Part shown: one piece after another, positions 5,520 through 9,515 of the stretch
Position numbering within the stretch: the stretch's first letter is position 1
Layout of the letters: each line of letters begins with the position of its first letter
NCBI GenBank assembly: GCA_947302675.1
Contig: CAMYWI010000026.1
Coordinates: forward strand, 1 to 9,515
DNA from: an uncultured Selenomonadales bacterium
GTDB taxonomy: Bacteria; Bacillota_C; Negativicutes; Selenomonadales; Selenomonadaceae
Reading direction: 5' to 3'
DNA length: 9,515 bases
The notes under the pieces: model-generated
The model's input: only the letters and a program-made list of their open reading frames with translations
Told to the model about the DNA's origin: nothing
The model's database searches: none
Made by a program: the position numbers and the translations under genes

Positions 5520-5622
5520 CAAAACTGCGCTGACATAGCGCAACCCCCGAAGGTCTGCTCCAACAGATCGCTTCGGGGGTTTTTGCTTTGTGATCACGAT
5601 GTTAAGATAATCCTCAATCCTC
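5520..5622 (-). ncRNA. Predicted antisense RNA opposing peptide ORF B
   Basis: Inferred from the promoter at 5629-5656, with a start near 5622. It would cover the complement of T4 and could stop after the GCGCT/AGCGC hairpin and a short TTTT at about 5520, just short of the ORF stop. An RNA of about 100 bases overlapping only the 3' end of the peptide mRNA resembles SR4 or RatA in Bacillus subtilis. Its existence is not shown by sequence alone. Confidence 0.38.
5542..5586 (+). terminator. Terminator T4 of peptide ORF B
   Basis: CCCCCGAAG (5544-5552) pairs with CTTCGGGGG (5571-5579), with an inner TCTG/CAGA stem (5554-5557 with 5564-5567) and TTTTTT at 5580-5585. Just upstream GCGCT-gacat-AGCGC (5527-5541) forms a second small hairpin. 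Transcription of the RM gene arriving from the right meets the same hairpin in reverse, where only a weak U run follows. Confidence 0.92.
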
Positions 5623-5628
5623 GTCATG

Positions 5629-5656
5629 ATTATATCAGCTGAAAAAATTTTTTCAA
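5629..5656 (-). promoter_or_regulatory. Minus-strand promoter overlapping the RM stop codon and facing peptide ORF B
   Basis: On the minus strand: TTGAAA (5656-5651), 16 bases, TATAAT (5634-5629), with TGATATAAT giving an extended -10. The TTGAAA contains the TGA stop of the RM gene. The same promoter is found at the end of RM tail copy B. Confidence 0.65.
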
Positions 5657-8600
5657 GCGTCGAAGTCGATTTCGGGCAGATTTTCTACGATGTCCAGAGT
5701 TTTTAGGCTGACGGTGATTGAACTCAAGATTAAATCCAAAATGTAGCGCGGGTTGTCGTGTTCGCTCGCCCAATCGTTCGGATTATTGATTATTCCGCTC
5801 GCAGAATCGGTTTTGACTTGGTAGCGGTCGATTATCCACTCAAGCGGACTGCGACCATTAACCACGTACTCAAAACTGCGCGGCGGAATATTTTTTATCG
5901 TGATGAAGTCATTGTAAATCAAGGTCGTGCGGTCGTCGCGGGCAAATCGCAATTTTTTAACTCGAAAATCGCCGCCGCCGATAACTTCAACCTGCGCGGG
6001 CGGCTGTGTCTCGTAATTCAGATGAATTTTCGCTAAATCTCGTCCAGCGCGGCTAAATTCCCAAAATCGCTCGCTCAAAATGATTCGCGGCAAACTTTTC
6101 TTCAACTCCGCACTAAATTTCTCCCGATAACTACGCAAATGTAAAAATCCATACACGTAATAGAAAATATCTTCCTTGCTCACGTCGCCAAAGCGTTTTC
6201 GCGCCTCTGACAAGATATAATCGCTGATTCCGTCCCGACGAGTCAAATTTTCTCCGAACAAACTGCCCTGCGCCGTTTCTTCGTAATAATACAAAGGAAA
6301 ACATTGCCCATTGAATTGAAATTGAATGTCCGTAATTTTATCCGTTATCATGACGGAAAATTCTTTTGAACTTCCAACACCGCTTATACAGATTAAAATA
6401 TTCTTTTCATTGCCTGCTGGAAAAATTTTGGGCATTTGGTAGCGTCGCTGAATCAAATATTGGTCGTAGTAAAGATTTTGCTTGCAGAACGGGCGATACA
6501 TTGCCTCAACAACTTTTGCGGCGTCAAATTCGTATTTTATGCCGCGATTTTTATTTTGACGCGCTGAATCGTCCCAAGTTATCTTCGTCGGGTCAATTTC
6601 TGTCGTCGAATGCGTGTTGTAGTAGTCAATCGTCGTTTGAATGTTCTTTTCAAGCTCTGAACGCGAAAAATTATAATTCCAGGCGTCGTGACCCGATTTT
6701 AGCCCGTTTGAACGTGTCATGAAAAAAATTCGGTATAGCGAATTTTGTAAATCGTGCAACGGAATGAACGTTTCAAAGAGATTTCCGCGCTGATTTATCC
6801 AGTCCCCGCGTTCGTTGGGAATAATTTCTTTGAAGTCGTCGCGTAAGACGGTGTGCATTTCTCTGACAGCGTCGAGCTTTTGTTCTTTAGTCAAGTAGTC
6901 GCCGACTTGCGCGTAGAAAATTTTTGCCGTGCCCTCGTGCGGCTTTTTAACAAGAATGGTGACGGCAACGGGAGCGCGAGTTCCCTGCCCGAAAATACTT
7001 TGACGTTCCTTGCGTTGAAGTTCGCCCATTGTCCTTTTATTGCCGCGCAGATTATAAATATAAATCGCGCTGAATTCCTGTTCAAAACATTTACGCAAGC
7101 CGTCCATAGCCGCGCCGTCGAGCCATCCGGCATTGGTGACGAAACCGATAATGCCTTCCGTGATTCGGTCGCTCGCCCAGCGAAATGCCTTGATATAGCT
7201 GTCGTAGAGCGAATTTTTATTGGTGGCTTTGGTTTTTGCGGCGTAGGTGGCGGCGATTCGGCTTTCGAGTTTGCCGTAATATTGATTCTGATTGTTATCG
7301 TTGGCGGAGCGTTGCCCGACGGAATAAGGCGGGTTGCCGATAATAATTTCAATGCGAGTATCCTGCTGTTTCTTGACGCGCACGGAATTAATTTCGATAG
7401 GGTCGCGCGTTTCTTTAATAGTCATTTGCCCGCGAGCGTTTTCGTCCTGTTCGGCGGCTTGAAAGGTGTCGGTGAGGCAAATTCCCTCGAAAGGCTTGTA
7501 ATCATCAATCTGCGCGGCGTCGTGGAAGGCATTTTCGATATTGACGGCGGCAATGTAATAGGCTAGCAGAACAAGTTCATTGGCGTGGAGTTCGCTTTGA
7601 TATTTACGGAGCAAATCTTTAGTTTGAATCAAACCGCTTTGAATTAGGCGCGTGATGAAAGTCCCGGTGCCTGTGAAGGGGTCGAGGACGTGAATATTTT
7701 TATCGGAGAGCCGCCGCCCGAAATTTTTATAAAGCACGTCGTCGACACTGCGCAAAATAAAATCAACGACTTCAACGGGCGTGTAGACAATGCCGAGCTT
7801 TTCGACGGTTTTGGGCAAAGCAATCTTGAAAAATTTGTCGTAGAGTTCAATGATAATCTTCTGCTTGTCTTCGGCGGAATTGGCAATTTCGCAACGTTCA
7901 CGGACTGATTTATAAAATTTTTGGAGCTGCGCGGAGTCTTCGGCGTCGTCTTTAGTGTCAAGGACGGCTAAAATCTTTTCAAGCGACTGCGAGACGGGAT
8001 TATTCTTGACAAAGGAATAATCTTCAAAGAGAGCCTCAAAAACCGGACGCGCAATCAAATGATGAGCCAACATTTCAATAGCCGTGACGGTTGAGACGCT
8101 TGTATTTAAATTTTGTTGGAGGTTTTGAATAAAAATGTTGAATTCGCGTCTGACTTCCGAATCGTTGGCGACAAGGTCTTCAATGCGCTGAATATGGCGA
8201 GCGGCGATTTGCGCGATGTCTTTAGCCCACTGCTCCCAATAACGACGGTTGCCGACGCGCTCAACCATGCGAGCATAAAGAAAATCTTGCCACTTGCCGA
8301 AGTCGAGCGCGAGTTGAATAGAATCAGCGTCGCCGCCGATTGAAATATGCCCGCCTTCGAGATTGCCGCCGCCGATTTTACGTTTCAACTTAATTTCTTC
8401 GATAAAAATATCAATGCGTTTGTCGTGAGCGCGCAGGGCGTTCAAAACGTCCCAAATCACATTGTAAGTCGAACTTGCGGCGAGAACGTCTTCAGGATTC
8501 TTTTCGAGCGGCACGACGACGGGAATAATAATGTAGCCGTATTTTTTTCCGTTCGATTTACGCATGACGCGCCCGACGGCTTGCACAATTTCGACTTTAG

Positions 8601-9515
8601 ATTTGCGAGAAGAGAGAAATAAAACGGCGTCGAGGCTCGGAACGTCCACGCCTTCCGATAAACAGCGCACGTTGGTTAAAATTCTGCAAGCGTTGCCGTC
8701 AGTCGGAGTATTTTTGAGCCAGAGCAGATTTTTATCGCGTTCGGAGCTTTTTTGCGTGCCGTCGACGTGCCTTGATTCGACGCGGAGGAGATTATTTTTA
8801 TTTTCGGCGAGCGCGTTGAAAGTATTGGAGATAATTTTTGAGTCGGTGATTTTTGGGCAGAAGGCAACAGCGGTATGCATGGGCGCGGGGTCAGTCTTAG
8901 TCAATTCTTCGGAGATATTAATCATTTTTTTTGAAAGGGCGTTGATACAGCCGTTAATCTTCGCCTCGTCGTCTGCAGATTTTTTATCGGCGGAAATTTT
9001 TTCGTTGACGGTGAGGACGATAACTTTGTAGTCGGAAAGGAGATTTTTTTCCACAGCGTCGCCGAAATTCAATCTGTAGAACTCTTCGCCGTAAATTTCT
9101 TTATCGTCCATGCTCCAAACGGTGATGTCGTTGACGGCGGCTTTGGTTTTTGCTTCGGAGGTGTAAAGGCGCGGCGTGGCAGTCATATAGAGGCGTTTTT
9201 TGCCGCGAATGAAGTTTTGATTATGAACGGCGGTGAATTGCGTCGCCAAATCCTTTGAAGAGCCGGTTGTACGGTGCGCCTCGTCGCAAATTATCAAGTC
9301 AAAGGCAATCTGCGCGGCGGAAACTTTATCGAGCGATTGGTACGTCGAGAAAATCACGGTCATAGCGTCGTTAAAAGACTTTAAGCGGCACGAAATTTTA
9401 TCTGGGTCGGTTGTGGCGGGCAAGGGGAGGTTGACGGAGCGAATTTCGTCATTATCTTTATTAGAAACGGTTTCATCGGAGCAAACGCAAATGTAATTGA
9501 AAGGATTTTCGGCGA
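5653..9515 (-). CDS. Type ISP (LlaGI-like) single-polypeptide restriction-modification enzyme, N-terminus outside the window
   Basis: About 1286 residues are visible; the frame is open to the right edge, so the true start is beyond it. LlaGI-type enzymes are about 1500-1600 residues: an N-terminal Mrr-like nuclease, an SF2 translocase, an N6-adenine methyltransferase and a C-terminal specificity domain. Here (numbering from the visible end) the helicase shows FSTYQSL (55-61), DEAH (77-80), TATP (111-114) and QAVGRVMRK (311-319). A helical coupler follows. The methyltransferase has YTPVEVVDFIL (577-587), DPFTGTGTF motif I (611-619) and GNPPY motif IV (726-730). Near the end FEYVVNGRSPLEWIIDRYQ marks the ISP specificity region, and the protein finishes with ENLPEIDFDA. 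It would methylate its asymmetric site and translocate on unmodified DNA to cut it. The nuclease motif and Walker A cannot be checked. No frameshift is seen. Its last 16-18 codons are duplicated twice downstream, and its stop codon carries a promoter -35 box. Confidence 0.93.
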   Translation of the reverse strand, partial: AENPFNYICVCSDETVSNKDNDEIRSVNLPLPATTDPDKISCRLKSFNDAMTVIFSTYQSLDKVSAAQIAFDLIICDEAHRTTGSSKDLATQFTAVHNQNFIRGKKRLYMTATPRLYTSEAKTKAAVNDITVWSMDDKEIYGEEFYRLNFGDAVEKNLLSDYKVIVLTVNEKISADKKSADDEAKINGCINALSKKMINISEELTKTDPAPMHTAVAFCPKITDSKIISNTFNALAENKNNLLRVESRHVDGTQKSSERDKNLLWLKNTPTDGNACRILTNVRCLSEGVDVPSLDAVLFLSSRKSKVEIVQAVGRVMRKSNGKKYGYIIIPVVVPLEKNPEDVLAASSTYNVIWDVLNALRAHDKRIDIFIEEIKLKRKIGGGNLEGGHISIGGDADSIQLALDFGKWQDFLYARMVERVGNRRYWEQWAKDIAQIAARHIQRIEDLVANDSEVRREFNIFIQNLQQNLNTSVSTVTAIEMLAHHLIARPVFEALFEDYSFVKNNPVSQSLEKILAVLDTKDDAEDSAQLQKFYKSVRERCEIANSAEDKQKIIIELYDKFFKIALPKTVEKLGIVYTPVEVVDFILRSVDDVLYKNFGRRLSDKNIHVLDPFTGTGTFITRLIQSGLIQTKDLLRKYQSELHANELVLLAYYIAAVNIENAFHDAAQIDDYKPFEGICLTDTFQAAEQDENARGQMTIKETRDPIEINSVRVKKQQDTRIEIIIGNPPYSVGQRSANDNNQNQYYGKLESRIAATYAAKTKATNKNSLYDSYIKAFRWASDRITEGIIGFVTNAGWLDGAAMDGLRKCFEQEFSAIYIYNLRGNKRTMGELQRKERQSIFGQGTRAPVAVTILVKKPHEGTAKIFYAQVGDYLTKEQKLDAVREMHTVLRDDFKEIIPNERGDWINQRGNLFETFIPLHDLQNSLYRIFFMTRSNGLKSGHDAWNYNFSRSELEKNIQTTIDYYNTHSTTEIDPTKITWDDSARQNKNRGIKYEFDAAKVVEAMYRPFCKQNLYYDQYLIQRRYQMPKIFPAGNEKNILICISGVGSSKEFSVMITDKITDIQFQFNGQCFPLYYYEETAQGSLFGENLTRRDGISDYILSEARKRFGDVSKEDIFYYVYGFLHLRSYREKFSAELKKSLPRIILSERFWEFSRAGRDLAKIHLNYETQPPAQVEVIGGGDFRVKKLRFARDDRTTLIYNDFITIKNIPPRSFEYVVNGRSPLEWIIDRYQVKTDSASGIINNPNDWASEHDNPRYILDLILSSITVSLKTLDIVENLPEIDFDA

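Larger units (their letters stand above)
4634..5703. repeat. Tandem array of about 382-407 bp peptide/antisense modules between pgeF and the RM gene
   Basis: This roughly 1 kb stretch without long genes is built of repeated blocks. The order per unit is: copy of the RM gene's 3' tail, plus-strand promoter, conserved leader, small ORF, terminator, minus-strand promoter. Matching landmarks recur at fixed distances: tail stop codons at 4864, 5271 and 5653; plus promoters at 4928 and 5332; Shine-Dalgarno at 4997 and 5401; ORF stops ending at 4772, 5134 and 5517; terminators at 4652, about 4798 (decayed), 5160 and 5542. The oldest unit (about 4728-4860) is degenerate. The left-hand tail copy differs more from the RM gene than the right-hand copy, as expected if the array grew by successive tandem duplications. 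Confidence 0.85.

Noticed and set aside
4634..5700. CRISPR array or insertion sequence
   Set aside because: The repeats are about 390 bp with ORFs and terminators, not short repeats with unique spacers, and there is no transposase, terminal inverted repeat or target duplication.
5717..5746. Plus-strand promoter inside the RM tail (TTGAAC with a box 17 bases on)
   Set aside because: The -10 candidate ATGTAG is poor and no gene follows on that strand.
6853..7566. Long plus-strand open frame of 237 codons inside the RM gene
   Set aside because: It lies opposite the methyltransferase coding sequence, has no ribosome binding site or recognisable domain, and the minus frame carries all conserved RM motifs.

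Overview
The window looks like chromosomal DNA from a diderm (outer-membrane) Firmicute, most likely a member of the Negativicutes (Selenomonas-like). The support is a combination of signals: Firmicute-style GAGGAGG and AGGAGG ribosome binding sites, a putative outer-membrane lipid A deacylase (PagL type), and a housekeeping cluster of ftsY, surE and a YfiH/PgeF laccase-domain gene. The assignment is an inference; no rRNA or marker tree is available here.

Layout. Positions 1-266 hold the end of a sugar/cation symporter-like permease. It is followed on the same strand by ftsY (285-1196), the SRP receptor GTPase. A convergent pagL-like gene (1193-1777, minus) overlaps the ftsY stop by three bases. 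From a short divergent intergenic region a plus-strand operon begins: surE (start best placed at a TTG, 1856), a one-pass membrane protein of unknown function (2611-3786) and pgeF (3800-4633). It closes with a strong hairpin terminator. From 5653 to the right edge, on the minus strand, lies most of a large single-chain restriction-modification enzyme (type ISP / LlaGI-like: SF2 helicase, then N6-adenine methyltransferase, then a C-terminal specificity region). Its N-terminal nuclease and Walker A regions lie outside the window.

The most unusual part is the 1 kb between pgeF and the RM gene. It is a tandem array of about 382-407 bp units, two intact and one decayed. Each intact unit has a consensus-like promoter (TTGAAA-17-TAAAAT), a nearly invariant roughly 50-nt leader with a strong but potentially sequestered Shine-Dalgarno, a 33- or 40-codon ORF for an amphipathic peptide ending in IYDWFKS.F.DND, and a GC-rich terminator whose stem varies by compensatory changes. 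Each also has a convergent minus-strand promoter (TTGAAA-16-TGATATAAT at its core, with an extended -10), pointing back through the terminator. The -35 box of that minus-strand promoter sits in the stop codon of the RM gene or of a duplicated copy of the RM gene tail. A short peptide mRNA opposed by a convergent antisense transcript overlapping its 3' end is the layout of type I toxin-antitoxin loci such as bsrG/SR4 and txpA/RatA, but I do not recognise the peptide family. Function is inference; secreted or membrane-active peptides of the PSM or leaderless-bacteriocin kind are alternatives.

How they fit together: the left 4.6 kb is housekeeping (protein targeting, envelope modification, nucleotide/peptidoglycan maintenance). 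The right 5 kb is an accessory defence locus in which an RM gene is followed, tail to tail, by an amplified small-peptide module.
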